Source of the DNA: Methylococcaceae bacterium UBA4132
GTDB lineage: Bacteria; Pseudomonadota; Gammaproteobacteria; Methylococcales; Methylomonadaceae
NCBI GenBank assembly: GCA_002380945.1
Contig: DFWO01000122.1
Coordinates: 1 to 39,101, forward strand
Length of the DNA: 39,101 nt
Direction of reading: 5' to 3'
Shown: positions 7,120-15,671 of the stretch, one piece after another
Position numbering within the stretch: the first letter of the stretch is position 1
How the letters are laid out: the number at the start of each line of letters is the position of its first letter
Position numbers and translations under genes: made by a program
Notes under the pieces: model-generated
Told to the model about the DNA's origin: nothing
The model's database searches: none
The model's input: only the letters and a program-made list of their open reading frames with translations

Positions 7120-8189
7120 GAAAATTATTTACCGTCACCTCATTTGGCGAAAGTCATGGTGCGGCGATTGGCTGTATCGTTGATGGCTGCCCCGCAGGCA
7201 TGGCATTGTGCGAAGCCGATATACAAGGCGATTTAGACCGCCGAAAACCTGGTACATCACGCCACACTACCCAACGCCGTGAAGCCGATGAAGTGAAAAT
7301 CTTATCAGGCGTGTTTGAAGGCAAAACCACAGGCACACCGATAGCATTACTGATTGAAAACACCGATCAACGCTCTAAAGATTATTCTAAAATCGCCGAT
7401 ACCTTTAGACCAGGTCATGCTGATTACACCTACCATCAGAAATACGGCTTTCGTGATTATCGCGGTGGTGGACGCTCCTCAGCACGAGAAACTGCCATGC
7501 GCGTTGCGGCTGGTGCAATAGCGAAAAAATATTTACAAGAACAAGCAAACATCATCATACGCGGCTATCTATCAGAATTAGGTCCAATTAAAATCGACAA
7601 ACTTGATTGGGACGTAATAGAAACTAACCCATTTTTCTGCCCAGATGCTGATAAAGTCGCCGCAATGGAAGCCTATATGGACGCGCTACGCAAAGAAGGC
7701 AATTCTATCGGTGCGCGGATTGAAGTGGTAGCCAGTAATATTCCTGTTGGCTTAGGCGAACCGATTTTTGACCGTTTAGATGCCGAACTCGCCTACGCCT
7801 TAATGAGCATCAACGCCGTGAAAGGCGTAGAAATTGGTGATGGTTTTGCTTGTATCAATAGCAAAGGCACAGACTTCCGTGATGAAATCACCCCCGACGG
7901 TTTTTTAAGCAATCATGCAGGTGGTATTTTAGGCGGTATTTCCAGCGGTCAAGATATTAGAGCCAGCATCGCCTTAAAACCCACCTCCAGCTTACGTTTA
8001 GCAGGTCGTAGTATCAACGCCCAAGGCGAAGCGATTGATGTCATCACCGAAGGTCGCCATGATCCCTGCGTAGGTATTCGCGCCACACCTATTGCTGAAG
8101 CAATGGTAGCCATCGTATTAATGGATCACTACCTCCGCCATCGAGCGCAAAATGCGACTGTCAATACAGGCTTACCAACTCTACGGTAA
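7101..8189 (+). CDS. aroC: Chorismate synthase
   Basis: A 362-residue enzyme that makes chorismate from 5-enolpyruvylshikimate 3-phosphate with reduced FMN, the last shared step of aromatic amino acid synthesis. It starts S-G-N-T-I-G-K-L-F and has the family signatures G-E-S-H-G, D-Y-R-G-G-G-R-S-S-A-R-E-T and G-R-H-D-P-C near the end. Length is normal. It starts inside prmB (19-bp overlap), so the two are probably co-translated. The stop at 8187-8189 is followed by a hairpin-rich spacer. Confidence 0.98.
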   Translation: MSGNTIGKLFTVTSFGESHGAAIGCIVDGCPAGMALCEADIQGDLDRRKPGTSRHTTQRREADEVKILSGVFEGKTTGTPIALLIENTDQRSKDYSKIADTFRPGHADYTYHQKYGFRDYRGGGRSSARETAMRVAAGAIAKKYLQEQANIIIRGYLSELGPIKIDKLDWDVIETNPFFCPDADKVAAMEAYMDALRKEGNSIGARIEVVASNIPVGLGEPIFDRLDAELAYALMSINAVKGVEIGDGFACINSKGTDFRDEITPDGFLSNHAGGILGGISSGQDIRASIALKPTSSLRLAGRSINAQGEAIDVITEGRHDPCVGIRATPIAEAMVAIVLMDHYLRHRAQNATVNTGLPTLR

Positions 8190-8203
8190 GCCCATTTCGT
8201 AAA

Positions 8204-8230
8204 TTGGGTTGCCGCTTTTTGGCAACCCAA
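8204..8230. repeat. REP-like palindrome, GGGTTGGC family, copy 1
   Basis: A perfect 10-bp stem, TTGGGTTGCC (8204-8213) with 8221-8230, around a 7-base loop GCTTTTT. It lies 14 bp after the aroC stop and may also help end transcription. It is related in sequence to the repeats at 8259-8283 and 10230-10254. Confidence 0.8.
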
Positions 8231-8258
8231 CATAAACCCCACACATTAACTGGTTCTG

Positions 8259-8283
8259 TTGGGTTAGGCTATTGCCAACCCAA
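8259..8283. repeat. REP-like palindrome, GGGTTGGC family, copy 2
   Basis: TTGGGTT(A)GGC at 8259-8269 pairs with GCCAACCCAA at 8274-8283, with one bulged A and a 4-base loop. It is followed by CCTAC, as is the copy at 10230-10254. That shared extension beyond the stem supports common descent. Confidence 0.8.
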
Positions 8284-8464
8284 CCTACTCCACTGATTGT
8301 CGATGCCGACATCTTACGGCATACAATGCAACAATCTTAAATATCCAACATTTGGAACTAACGCAGGTAACGAATGTCTTCGTTAAACCGTAGTCAAATC
8401 GTATTTACGACTTGCTCAGCTTAAAGTGTACTCCTAACAGTCGCTTAATAGAGAGGATTTAGAC

Positions 8465-9676
8465 ATGAAAGCAAAACATATTATTTTTGTTCACGGTTTG
8501 TTTGGTTGGGGAAAAGATGAAATGGCAGGCTTTCCCTACTATGGCAAAGGCATTACAACGATGAAACAGCAATTAGAAAACAATGGACGCACAAATGTCA
8601 GTGTCCATGAAGCAAGCTGTGGACCAGTCAGCTCATTTCATGATCGTGCTTGCGAAGTATTTGCGCAAATTGTCGGCAAAAAAGTTGATTACGACGGCGA
8701 TCAAAAACAGCACTGTAATAAAAACCATCACAGTCCGACATCTAAAGACTATTCTGGGAAAGCATTCGTAACAGCATGGTCTGAAGACAATCCCGTTATT
8801 TTGGTTGGTCACAGTGCAGGCGCACACACTTGTTTGCAATTACAGCAATTATTAGAGGATGATTTTTGGGGATGTGGTTCAAACGCTAACTGGGTAGAAG
8901 CGGTGGTTTGTATTTCGGGGGTAATTAATGGCTCGACCCTGCCCTATATGCTGGGCTGTGATAAGGCGACGGGCAAACTGACAGGTGCGATTGGTAATTT
9001 TATTGGCATAGGCGTACAAACCTTGGGCGGATTAACGCGAGGATTTGCGCGTAATATGTTTGATTGGGATTTGGAACAATGGGTTGGACAACCAGAAAAC
9101 ACTAGCTTAGGCGATTTTATCACAAAACTGCAAAACAGTCAGTTTGCCAATAGCAATGATAATCTTGCTTATGATCTCACCTTGCAAGGTTGCAAAAAAG
9201 CCAATGAACGGTTTCACACCAATGAAAATACCTACTACCTCTCCGTGGTGACTGAGCAGACTTCCGCTTTACAGTTTACCGACAAACAACTACCGAATTT
9301 CTTCATGAACCCCACCTTAGCGGCAAGTGCTTTTTATCAAGCTGTCGTGGTGGATTTTGACGATGGTGAGAAACCCATAGCAGGCTGGGGAACTGGCGAT
9401 TTAACCATCGACAAATGGCGAGAAAACGATGGTGCGGTGAGTTCAATTTCCCAACGTTTTCCATTTACTGGCGGCAATCATCCTGTCGGTGGCGAAGGTT
9501 TTGCAGAAGGTCAACATCTGACTAAAGGCAAATGGTATTACGAAAAAGCCGAATCCATCACAGGGAAGAGTATGGATCATTTGGATGTGGTGTTTGGCTA
9601 TCTAACAGACCCCAGTTTAGGTGATGCACATAGGTCACTGTATACCAAACTTTGTGATCGGCTTTGTAGTTTATAG
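8465..9676 (+). CDS. Lipase-like alpha/beta hydrolase without signal peptide
   Basis: A 403-residue serine hydrolase resembling bacterial family I.5 lipases (the Geobacillus/Staphylococcus type). The oxyanion motif H-G-L-F-G-W-G-K-D-E-M is at 10-20 and the nucleophile elbow G-H-S-A-G at 115-119 (Ser117). A probable acid lies in E-N-D-G-A-V (Asp322) and a probable base in D-H-L-D-V (His372), in family order. Family members are normally secreted. Here the protein begins at once with the first strand and has no signal peptide, so it is predicted to be cytoplasmic or exported by another route. The Shine-Dalgarno GAGAGGA is 7 bases before the ATG. A two-TM protein gene follows. Substrate is unknown. 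Confidence 0.85.
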   Translation: MKAKHIIFVHGLFGWGKDEMAGFPYYGKGITTMKQQLENNGRTNVSVHEASCGPVSSFHDRACEVFAQIVGKKVDYDGDQKQHCNKNHHSPTSKDYSGKAFVTAWSEDNPVILVGHSAGAHTCLQLQQLLEDDFWGCGSNANWVEAVVCISGVINGSTLPYMLGCDKATGKLTGAIGNFIGIGVQTLGGLTRGFARNMFDWDLEQWVGQPENTSLGDFITKLQNSQFANSNDNLAYDLTLQGCKKANERFHTNENTYYLSVVTEQTSALQFTDKQLPNFFMNPTLAASAFYQAVVVDFDDGEKPIAGWGTGDLTIDKWRENDGAVSSISQRFPFTGGNHPVGGEGFAEGQHLTKGKWYYEKAESITGKSMDHLDVVFGYLTDPSLGDAHRSLYTKLCDRLCSL

Positions 9677-9731
9677 TTAGATAGAGTGAGCGACGCTTCT
9701 CTGCCCACCCTTGTATCTACTAGGAGGTTTT

Positions 9732-10196
9732 ATGGCATCACTAGATGATTTAAAGCAAATGTCTGAAAAAAAGAGTAGAGAATGTAAGGTTCAATCAAGT
9801 GCATTTTCCATATCGCTTGGTGTTTTAGCCCCAGCAAATTTTATATTTGTTGTTGGAGCGGCTTTGTTGTCTTTGGTAGCGGGTGCTTCTATTTTAATTG
9901 AAAATCAGATTATTTTTAACCTGCAAGCAGGAATAATGGCTATTGTAAGTGGTGGCTTTACAATTATTCACTCCAAGCTCGGATGTGACCAATACCAGGC
10001 AGAATGCAAAAAACTTGTAAGCTATTACAAAGGTATTGCTGAAGATTATTCAAATCTATCGTTGATAGGTGATGCTGATGAACTTAAAAAAGAACTAGAT
10101 GCGCTTAATAAAGAACTATCAAAAACTATAAAAAATTCAAGTATATTCCCCTTTGATTGGGCAATTGATTTAGCGAACAAACGTTCAACGCAATAA
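9732..10196 (+). CDS. Two-TM protein of unknown function, SLATT-like layout
   Basis: A 154-residue protein. The start is fixed by a perfect AGGAGG at 9722-9727, four bases before the ATG. After a polar segment there are two hydrophobic helices (about residues 25-52 and 58-80), then a polar, probably helical C-terminal half with Lys/Glu-rich heptad-like stretches (about 108-135). A short N-terminus, a two-helix membrane hairpin and a cytoplasmic helical tail match the outline of SLATT-type 2TM effector domains seen in some defence loci. I cannot show homology by eye, so this is layout only. It follows the lipase gene by 55 bp and precedes a palindromic repeat. Confidence 0.7.
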   Translation: MASLDDLKQMSEKKSRECKVQSSAFSISLGVLAPANFIFVVGAALLSLVAGASILIENQIIFNLQAGIMAIVSGGFTIIHSKLGCDQYQAECKKLVSYYKGIAEDYSNLSLIGDADELKKELDALNKELSKTIKNSSIFPFDWAIDLANKRSTQ

Positions 10197-10229
10197 TTGA
10201 AACCAGCAGGGGTTAGGTTAGTGCAATTA

Positions 10230-10254
10230 TTGGGTTGGCTTATCGCCAACCCAA
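10230..10254. repeat. REP-like palindrome, GGGTTGGC family, copy 3
   Basis: A perfect 10-bp stem, TTGGGTTGGC (10230-10239) with GCCAACCCAA (10245-10254), around a 5-base loop TTATC, followed by CCTAC. With the two copies after aroC it brackets the lipase/two-TM gene pair. Confidence 0.88.
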
Positions 10255-10285
10255 CCTACAAGTGTCAAAAAAACGAGGATGTTTT

Positions 10286-11515
10286 ATGAAATCAGATGAC
10301 AAAAACACTATGCTTAATCGCCGAGAATTCCTGCAAGGCATGAGCATGGTAGCCGCAGGTTTGGCGTTTACGCCGCTACGCGGACAAGCGGCAACCGAAA
10401 CACTCGATTTTGGCAATGGCACAAGAGAGCTTGTAAGTTACCCACAGAAACGCCCGCTGATGCTTATTACCGCACGACCGCCCCATCTTGAAACGCCATT
10501 TTCGACATTTAATGAGGGCGTTGTCACACCTAACGATGCTTTTTTTGTTCGCTATCATTTGGCAAATATGCCCACAGCCATTGATGGCGAACAACATCGT
10601 TTGAAAATATCGGGTTTGGTTAATAAAACGCTATCCCTCAGTCTTGCTGAACTGAAAAAGCTTGGCGAGCCTGTGGAAGTGGTTGCGGTTAATCAATGCG
10701 CTGGCAACAGTCGAGGCTTTTCTGCACCGCGTGTCTTTGGCGCACAATTAGGCAATGGTTCAATGGGTAATGCCAAATGGACAGGTGTGCCGCTTAAAAC
10801 CGTGCTGGAACACGCGGGTGTGCAAGCGGGAGCGAAACAGGTTACTTTTAACGGCTTGGATAACCCTTTAATGTCGGGTACGCCTGACTTTATCAAAGCA
10901 CTTGATATTGATCACGCGCTCAGCGGCGAGCCACTGATTGCGTGGGCAATGAACGATACAGACATTCCTTTTCTCAACGGCTATCCCATTAAACTGATAG
11001 TACCTGGTTATTTTGGTACTTACTGGATCAAGCACTTGAGTGAAATTTCAGTCATCGATCATGGTTTCGATGGGTTCTTTATGAAGACAGCTTATCGGCT
11101 ACCCGATAATGACTGTGAATGTAGTGCCGCAGGTATCGCTTTGGCTAAAACCAAACCGATAACCCAGCTTAAAATCCGTTCTTTCATCACCAGTTTGCGT
11201 GCTGGTGACACGCTAAGATACGGCGAAACCATTGTGTTACGCGGCATTGCCTTTGATGGTGGCGGTGGCATTGCGGCGGTAGACATATCCGACGATGGCG
11301 GGCAACATTGGCAAGCATCAACATTAAGTAAATCCTTGGGAAAATATTCATTTCAGGAATGGCAAGCAAGCTGGAAGCCCAAAGAAAAAGGCACGATTGC
11401 CTTGCAAGTACGCGCTCGCAATCGGCTTGGTGAACAACAACCTGCGGTCAGTACTTGGAATCCAAGTGGCTATGCACGCAATGTGATTGAAACAACGCCT
11501 GTTCTTGTCGTTTAA
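10286..11515 (+). CDS. sorA: Sulfite dehydrogenase, molybdopterin subunit
   Basis: A 409-residue periplasmic molybdoenzyme of the sulfite oxidase family. It oxidises sulfite to sulfate and passes electrons to a cytochrome c. The N-terminus is a twin-arginine signal (N-R-R-E-F-L-Q then a hydrophobic stretch, cleavage probably after G-Q-A-A), as expected for export with folded Mo cofactor. The Mo-ligand cysteine is in V-N-Q-C-A-G-N-S-R (Cys138). The F-V-R-Y-H segment near residue 90 and the C-terminal immunoglobulin-like dimerisation domain (V-D-I-S-D-D-G-G-Q-H-W) are typical. ATG 10286 with GAGG upstream is chosen; the open frame extends 17 codons earlier into the repeat. SoxC is the main alternative, but the adjacent single small cytochrome favours SorA. 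Confidence 0.88.
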   Translation: MKSDDKNTMLNRREFLQGMSMVAAGLAFTPLRGQAATETLDFGNGTRELVSYPQKRPLMLITARPPHLETPFSTFNEGVVTPNDAFFVRYHLANMPTAIDGEQHRLKISGLVNKTLSLSLAELKKLGEPVEVVAVNQCAGNSRGFSAPRVFGAQLGNGSMGNAKWTGVPLKTVLEHAGVQAGAKQVTFNGLDNPLMSGTPDFIKALDIDHALSGEPLIAWAMNDTDIPFLNGYPIKLIVPGYFGTYWIKHLSEISVIDHGFDGFFMKTAYRLPDNDCECSAAGIALAKTKPITQLKIRSFITSLRAGDTLRYGETIVLRGIAFDGGGGIAAVDISDDGGQHWQASTLSKSLGKYSFQEWQASWKPKEKGTIALQVRARNRLGEQQPAVSTWNPSGYARNVIETTPVLVV

Positions 11516-11524
11516 GGAGCTACT

Positions 11525-11866
11525 ATGAAACAGTTAAACGGAACACACATAGTGGCAAGTTTCATCTTGTTAATTAGCACAGCATTGGTTTCTGCTGAAA
11601 CTTTGACCATTAAACTACCCGCTGAAACCGTGAAACTTAGATCATCAACGATGGCAGGTTACACCTTGGCAACACAGCGTTGCCTAATCTGTCATTCAGC
11701 CGACTATATTGAGTATCAACCACCTGCTATGCCAGAAAAAAAATGGCTGGCTGAAGTGAATAAAATGCAGCACGCCTACGGCGCACCAATTACTGATGAT
11801 GAAGCAAAACAAATAGCGGCTTATCTTGCTTCAGCATACACGGGTAAAGCCGCACCAACACAGTAA
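11525..11866 (+). CDS. sorB: Monohaem cytochrome c, sulfite dehydrogenase subunit
   Basis: A 113-residue protein with a Sec signal peptide (about 1-24, ending V-S-A) and one haem c site, C-L-I-C-H, near residues 55-59. A likely axial Met is in N-K-M-Q-H-A-Y-G near 77-83. It begins 9 bp after sorA, with AAGGAG just before its ATG. Size, single haem and position match the SorB electron acceptor of SorAB enzymes. Electrons from sulfite would pass through it to other periplasmic cytochromes and a terminal oxidase. Confidence 0.87.
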   Translation: MKQLNGTHIVASFILLISTALVSAETLTIKLPAETVKLRSSTMAGYTLATQRCLICHSADYIEYQPPAMPEKKWLAEVNKMQHAYGAPITDDEAKQIAAYLASAYTGKAAPTQ

Positions 11867-11890
11867 ACAGTGTAGATTTTACCTAAATGA

Positions 11891-12910
11891 TTAAGTTGAT
11901 AATTGCATCCGTTCCATTAAATAGCATAAGCAATCTTGTCGAATGACTCGCTCATTTAAGGTCAACATAGATGGCATGGCTGGACGGGTCATGACTAACT
12001 GACCTGCTTCGTTATTAAAAAACTGTGTGGTTATATCATTGCCATCATCATTTTTGGCGAGTACGGGCATACCCGCATGATTGATTTTACCTAATCGTGT
12101 GCCAGCCGATACATCGGTAAAATTCATTTGTTCTAAATCAGGGTTTAAATACAAATCTGCGTTTTCATCGCTGAAACTAAAACTCATATTCTCAGCAATG
12201 GTCACTTGAGCGACGGTATGGTAAAGATCAAACTCTTGTTTAGTGATGGCGCTGTTAGGTAATTCGGTCAGATGCAAACAACTGTCGAGAAATTCAAACG
12301 CGTGTTCTGTACCGTGCTGTTGTGCGGGGCGACCACATTCTAAGGTGACTGCGGGGCAAAGTTCTGCAAACGCAGACGATTGTGTGCCTTTGGGATGAGT
12401 AAAATACACGATTAAACGTCCGAATAATCGCCCTAATTGTAAAAACTCATTATCCAATTTATTGATACAGGCGTAATGCGGATTTAGCCCTGTATTATTA
12501 TGCACGTCAATACTGGCAAACAGCTTACGCTCACGCATGATGTCAACAATTTGTGCTGCCCACTGCCGTTCAGGCGAATCAGCTAGCTGTGTTCCTGACC
12601 AAACGCGATTAAAATCGGGCTGACCGTCAAGCCGCCGTTGATTCAACCGTGCCGCTTGGGTGTTGCCAAAAAAAATACTTAACGAACGCGGTAAGGTTTG
12701 TTGATGATATTTTTGCAATAAACGTTGCATGGCTAAAAAGCCCGTCGGCTCATTACCATGTAATAGGACGGAAACAAACAGCGTATCGTCGTGTCTGCCA
12801 GACAAATGAAACAACGCGGGCTGTGGAATAAGTTGGTGCAGATTTTCGACTGCGACATCGAGCAAACCAGCGGGTAATTGGGTGTATTGTGGTATCAAAG
12901 TATTGTCCAT
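11891..12910 (-). CDS. Zinc hydrolase of the AstE/ASPA (M14-like) family
   Basis: A 339-residue protein with the zinc site of succinylglutamate desuccinylase/aspartoacylase enzymes: H51-G-N-E54 as first ligands, H137 in S-I-D-V-H-N-N, and probable catalytic Glu191 in V-T-L-E-C-G. The family removes acyl or peptide groups from amino acid derivatives. The C-terminal part (about 240-330) looks like the small beta domain of these enzymes. It is not clearly AstE because no arginine-succinyltransferase genes are nearby. Its start overlaps the end of the GCS2-family ligase gene by 16 bp, so the two are almost certainly made together and may act on one metabolite. Exact substrate unknown. Confidence 0.85.
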   Translation of the reverse strand: MDNTLIPQYTQLPAGLLDVAVENLHQLIPQPALFHLSGRHDDTLFVSVLLHGNEPTGFLAMQRLLQKYHQQTLPRSLSIFFGNTQAARLNQRRLDGQPDFNRVWSGTQLADSPERQWAAQIVDIMRERKLFASIDVHNNTGLNPHYACINKLDNEFLQLGRLFGRLIVYFTHPKGTQSSAFAELCPAVTLECGRPAQQHGTEHAFEFLDSCLHLTELPNSAITKQEFDLYHTVAQVTIAENMSFSFSDENADLYLNPDLEQMNFTDVSAGTRLGKINHAGMPVLAKNDDGNDITTQFFNNEAGQLVMTRPAMPSMLTLNERVIRQDCLCYLMERMQLST

Positions 12911-14331
12911 TCGCCGACGGGTTGATTACGGCGTTGATTATGCAAATAACAGCGCGTTAAAGCGACAAAATCGTTTGGGTATTTTTGCATAAAAGCCCGT
13001 TGCCAGACACTACCATTTTGTAGATTAGCCACACGTTGACGAATAATATCCAAATATAAATGAATATCCGCCTCATCAATGTGCAGTGACTTCAACCCCA
13101 ATACGGCACGCGGTAATAATTCATTGTTCAACAAACTAGGTAAACGGTGTTTTTGACCATCAAACCAGATAATATGTGCATCCAAACCGTAGCGAGCAGC
13201 TTGATAAAAATTATCCTTAGCCTGAGAAAAAGCTAACGGACTGGCTTGCGTTTGTAATGTTTCACACAGATTTTGGCATAGCCCATAAAAAAAAGCCGCG
13301 TTAGCAATACTATCTATCACCGTAGGTCCTGCCGAAGGCGTGCGATGTTCAATACGAATATGCGGTGTACCGTCGTCATCAAACCCCACTAATGGACGAT
13401 TCCATCGCCAAATCGTGCCATTATGCAGACGTAAATGTTGTAACTGCTCAGGTTTTGTGTCGAAATGTTCTGGCAATAACACAGGGAAATGCGCCAGATT
13501 TTCCGCGAAACATTCAAAAATAGAATGCCGTGCAAAGTCTGAACCAAAACTAACGCGCCATAATGGACCTTGCGATGCCCCACCGAAACCGCCCGCCCGT
13601 ACCGATTGCTCAAATAACGGAATCCGCGATTCTTGCCATAAATCTTTACCAAACACAAAAGGCGCGTTAGCACACAGCGCAACCATCGGCGCGGAAGTCA
13701 AAATTGACGCATTATAATAAGGCACAGCAAGATTTAAGGGACATTGCAGATGCAATTGAAACGAAGTCGCTGCCGCTTCTATCATCACATCATGATGGTC
13801 GATTTTTAAATGCTCATGACCTTGAATATCCAAATGAATCGGTTGTTGATTACGAATTTTCAACACCTGCTCATTTAATGCACGATAACGGTTCATATTG
13901 GACATATTGCCTAAATGAAAGTCATCCTGCTGTAGCGTGGGTAAACAGCCTATCATCAATAAATGGAGCTGCCTATTACGCGCATGTTGATCCGCCTGTT
14001 GCCAAGTGTCGAACAAATCACGCGCTAGTTGGCTAAGGACATTACCTTCTAACAATAAAGGCTGGGTATTCAGCTCAATATTAAATTTTGCCAATTCAGC
14101 CGATGCTAACGGATTATTAAAAGAGCTTAGATAGGCTTCATTACAAGGCGCGGGACGCATCGCATCATCCAGTAACCACGCTTCAATCTCAAACCCTGCC
14201 ACTGGACGGTGTTGTGAACACACACCTTGGCTAATCAAATGGTCTAATAACTGGGTTTCAATCGCTAATTGCTGTTGAAAATGCACAAAATCGGTCGCTT
14301 GATAAAACTGAGTGTGAATTTCCTGTCCCAT
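12895..14331 (-). CDS. GCS2-family carboxylate-amine ligase (glutamate-cysteine ligase-like)
   Basis: A 478-residue protein of the GCS2 superfamily, which joins an amino acid carboxylate to an amine using ATP. The metal/ATP motif G-F-E-I-E is at 46-50, the glutamate-site-like stretch F-N-I-E-L-N-T-Q-P near 83-91, and the R-I-E-H-R-T-P-S-A-G-P-T segment near 328-339 is the conserved basic/active-site block. It is longer than the YbdK-type enzymes (about 370). I would not call it GshA: the E. coli-type enzyme is a different branch, and the neighbour is a hydrolase rather than gshB. The coupled M14-type gene suggests a linked make-and-remove step on a gamma-glutamyl or similar amide. The product is unknown. 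Confidence 0.83.
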   Translation of the reverse strand: MGQEIHTQFYQATDFVHFQQQLAIETQLLDHLISQGVCSQHRPVAGFEIEAWLLDDAMRPAPCNEAYLSSFNNPLASAELAKFNIELNTQPLLLEGNVLSQLARDLFDTWQQADQHARNRQLHLLMIGCLPTLQQDDFHLGNMSNMNRYRALNEQVLKIRNQQPIHLDIQGHEHLKIDHHDVMIEAAATSFQLHLQCPLNLAVPYYNASILTSAPMVALCANAPFVFGKDLWQESRIPLFEQSVRAGGFGGASQGPLWRVSFGSDFARHSIFECFAENLAHFPVLLPEHFDTKPEQLQHLRLHNGTIWRWNRPLVGFDDDGTPHIRIEHRTPSAGPTVIDSIANAAFFYGLCQNLCETLQTQASPLAFSQAKDNFYQAARYGLDAHIIWFDGQKHRLPSLLNNELLPRAVLGLKSLHIDEADIHLYLDIIRQRVANLQNGSVWQRAFMQKYPNDFVALTRCYLHNQRRNQPVGEWTIL

Positions 14332-14495
14332 GATGATACACCCGAATGAAAAACAGAGTAACGAGCATAGTACCGAACTGCATGACTAATGCCAATATGT
14401 CGCGATGAGAAAGGAAAATTGTAAAAGATGCTAACATAAACGCATGACGACGTTTTACCCATTTAACAAGACCGTTTAATAACGGATACCCGTAC

Positions 14496-15671
14496 ATGAA
14501 GCATTCAATGTCTATACCCTACTGGCGATTATCTGGTTTTTACTTCTTTTATTTTGCAACCGTTGGCAGTTTTGTACCCTATTGGAGTCTGTATTTAAAA
14601 CATATTGGCTTTAGTGCGGATGCGATTGGTGAATTGACGGCTTTTTTAATTGGCACAAAAATGATTTCGCCCAATTTGTGGGGCTGGGTTGCTGATAGAA
14701 CGGGGAAAAGTTTACGCATTATTCGTATTGCGGCTTTTTTTGCAGGCTTGTTATTTGCAGGATTTTTATTCTTTCATGGCTATGTATGGTTTGCGGCGAT
14801 TACGCTGAGCTTTAGTTTTTTCTGGAATGCCGCGTTGCCACAATTTGAAGCGGTGACCTTGCAACACGTTAAAACAGAACCGCACCGTTATAGTCGTATT
14901 CGACTATGGGGATCAGTCGGTTTTATTGTGGCAGTGTTAAGCGTTGGTAAGTTGTTGGATGTGTTGACGATTAACAGCCTACCCATCGTGGTTATCACGT
15001 TGTTGGCGTTAATGTGGTTAATGAGCTTAATTACACCCGATGCCAAAATGACTATTCATCATGGCGATGGTGCTGTGGGTATGTGGCAAATTCTGAAAAA
15101 ACCTGAGGTATTGGCGTTTTTGCTGGTAAGTTTGCTCGTACAATTGGCGCACTCACCCTACTATGTATTCTATTCAGTGTATCTTAAACACTATCATTAT
15201 TCCGCAAGTGACACAGGTTTACTGTGGAGTTGTGGTGTAGTGGCGGAAATTGTGTTGTTTATGTATATGAAACGCTTGTTGGCTAAAGTGTCGTTACGCG
15301 CTGTATTGCTGGCGAGCTTGATGTTGTCAGTGTTGCGTTGGTGGTTGATTGCTAATTATGCCGATAATATGGTGTTATTGGTGTTTGCACAACTATGTCA
15401 TGCGGCAACCTTTGGCGGTACACACGTTGCCGCTATGCACTTAATTTATCAGTATTTTGGCGAACGTCATCAAGGCAAAGGACAAGCTTTGTACACCAGT
15501 TTGAGTTTTGGTTTAGGCGGTATGTTGGGCAGTTTGTATGCAGGTTATTGTTGGGAATCGCAAAGCCCAGAATTTGTTTATTTAGTCGCAGCGGTGTTTT
15601 GTGGTGTGGCGTTGCTAATTGCCTATGTGTGGGTGGGTCGGGAACAAAGTCATGAGACAGGAGTTCAATAG
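14496..15671 (+). CDS. MFS transporter, PPP (HcaT-like) family
   Basis: A 391-residue polytopic membrane protein with about 12 hydrophobic segments. The start (P-Y-W-R-L-S-G-F-Y-F-F-Y-F-A) and the N-L-W-G-W-V-A-D-R-T-G loop are typical of the phenylpropionate-permease-like MFS family (HcaT in E. coli). In most gammaproteobacteria such genes are not tied to aromatic catabolism, and none is seen here, so the substrate is open. ATG 14496 is used; ATG 14508 is possible. It is divergent from the GCS2-family ligase gene with a 164-bp gap. Transport of that pathway's product would fit the position but is a guess. Confidence 0.85.
   Translation: MKHSMSIPYWRLSGFYFFYFATVGSFVPYWSLYLKHIGFSADAIGELTAFLIGTKMISPNLWGWVADRTGKSLRIIRIAAFFAGLLFAGFLFFHGYVWFAAITLSFSFFWNAALPQFEAVTLQHVKTEPHRYSRIRLWGSVGFIVAVLSVGKLLDVLTINSLPIVVITLLALMWLMSLITPDAKMTIHHGDGAVGMWQILKKPEVLAFLLVSLLVQLAHSPYYVFYSVYLKHYHYSASDTGLLWSCGVVAEIVLFMYMKRLLAKVSLRAVLLASLMLSVLRWWLIANYADNMVLLVFAQLCHAATFGGTHVAAMHLIYQYFGERHQGKGQALYTSLSFGLGGMLGSLYAGYCWESQSPEFVYLVAAVFCGVALLIAYVWVGREQSHETGVQ

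Larger units (their letters stand above)
8190..8464. other. Hairpin-rich spacer between aroC and the lipase gene
   Basis: This 275-bp gap holds four inverted repeats: 8204-8230 and 8259-8283 (the GGGTTGGC family), 8303-8322 (ATGCCG/CGGCAT, 8-base loop) and 8368-8385 (TAACGAA/TTCGTTA, 4-base loop). No reading frame of note lies in it. The lipase Shine-Dalgarno GAGAGGA is at 8451-8457. Confidence 0.7.

Noticed and set aside
10286..11515. SoxC of a Sox cluster
   Set aside because: No other sox genes are present and the partner is a single small monohaem cytochrome, as in SorAB.
13340..13717. A 125-codon plus-strand frame inside the GCS2-family gene
   Set aside because: It is antisense to a clearly conserved coding region and has no recognisable product.
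12895..14331. Calling the GCS2-family ligase gshA
   Set aside because: Sequence features fit the GCS2 branch in general, and the coupled hydrolase gives no support for glutathione synthesis.
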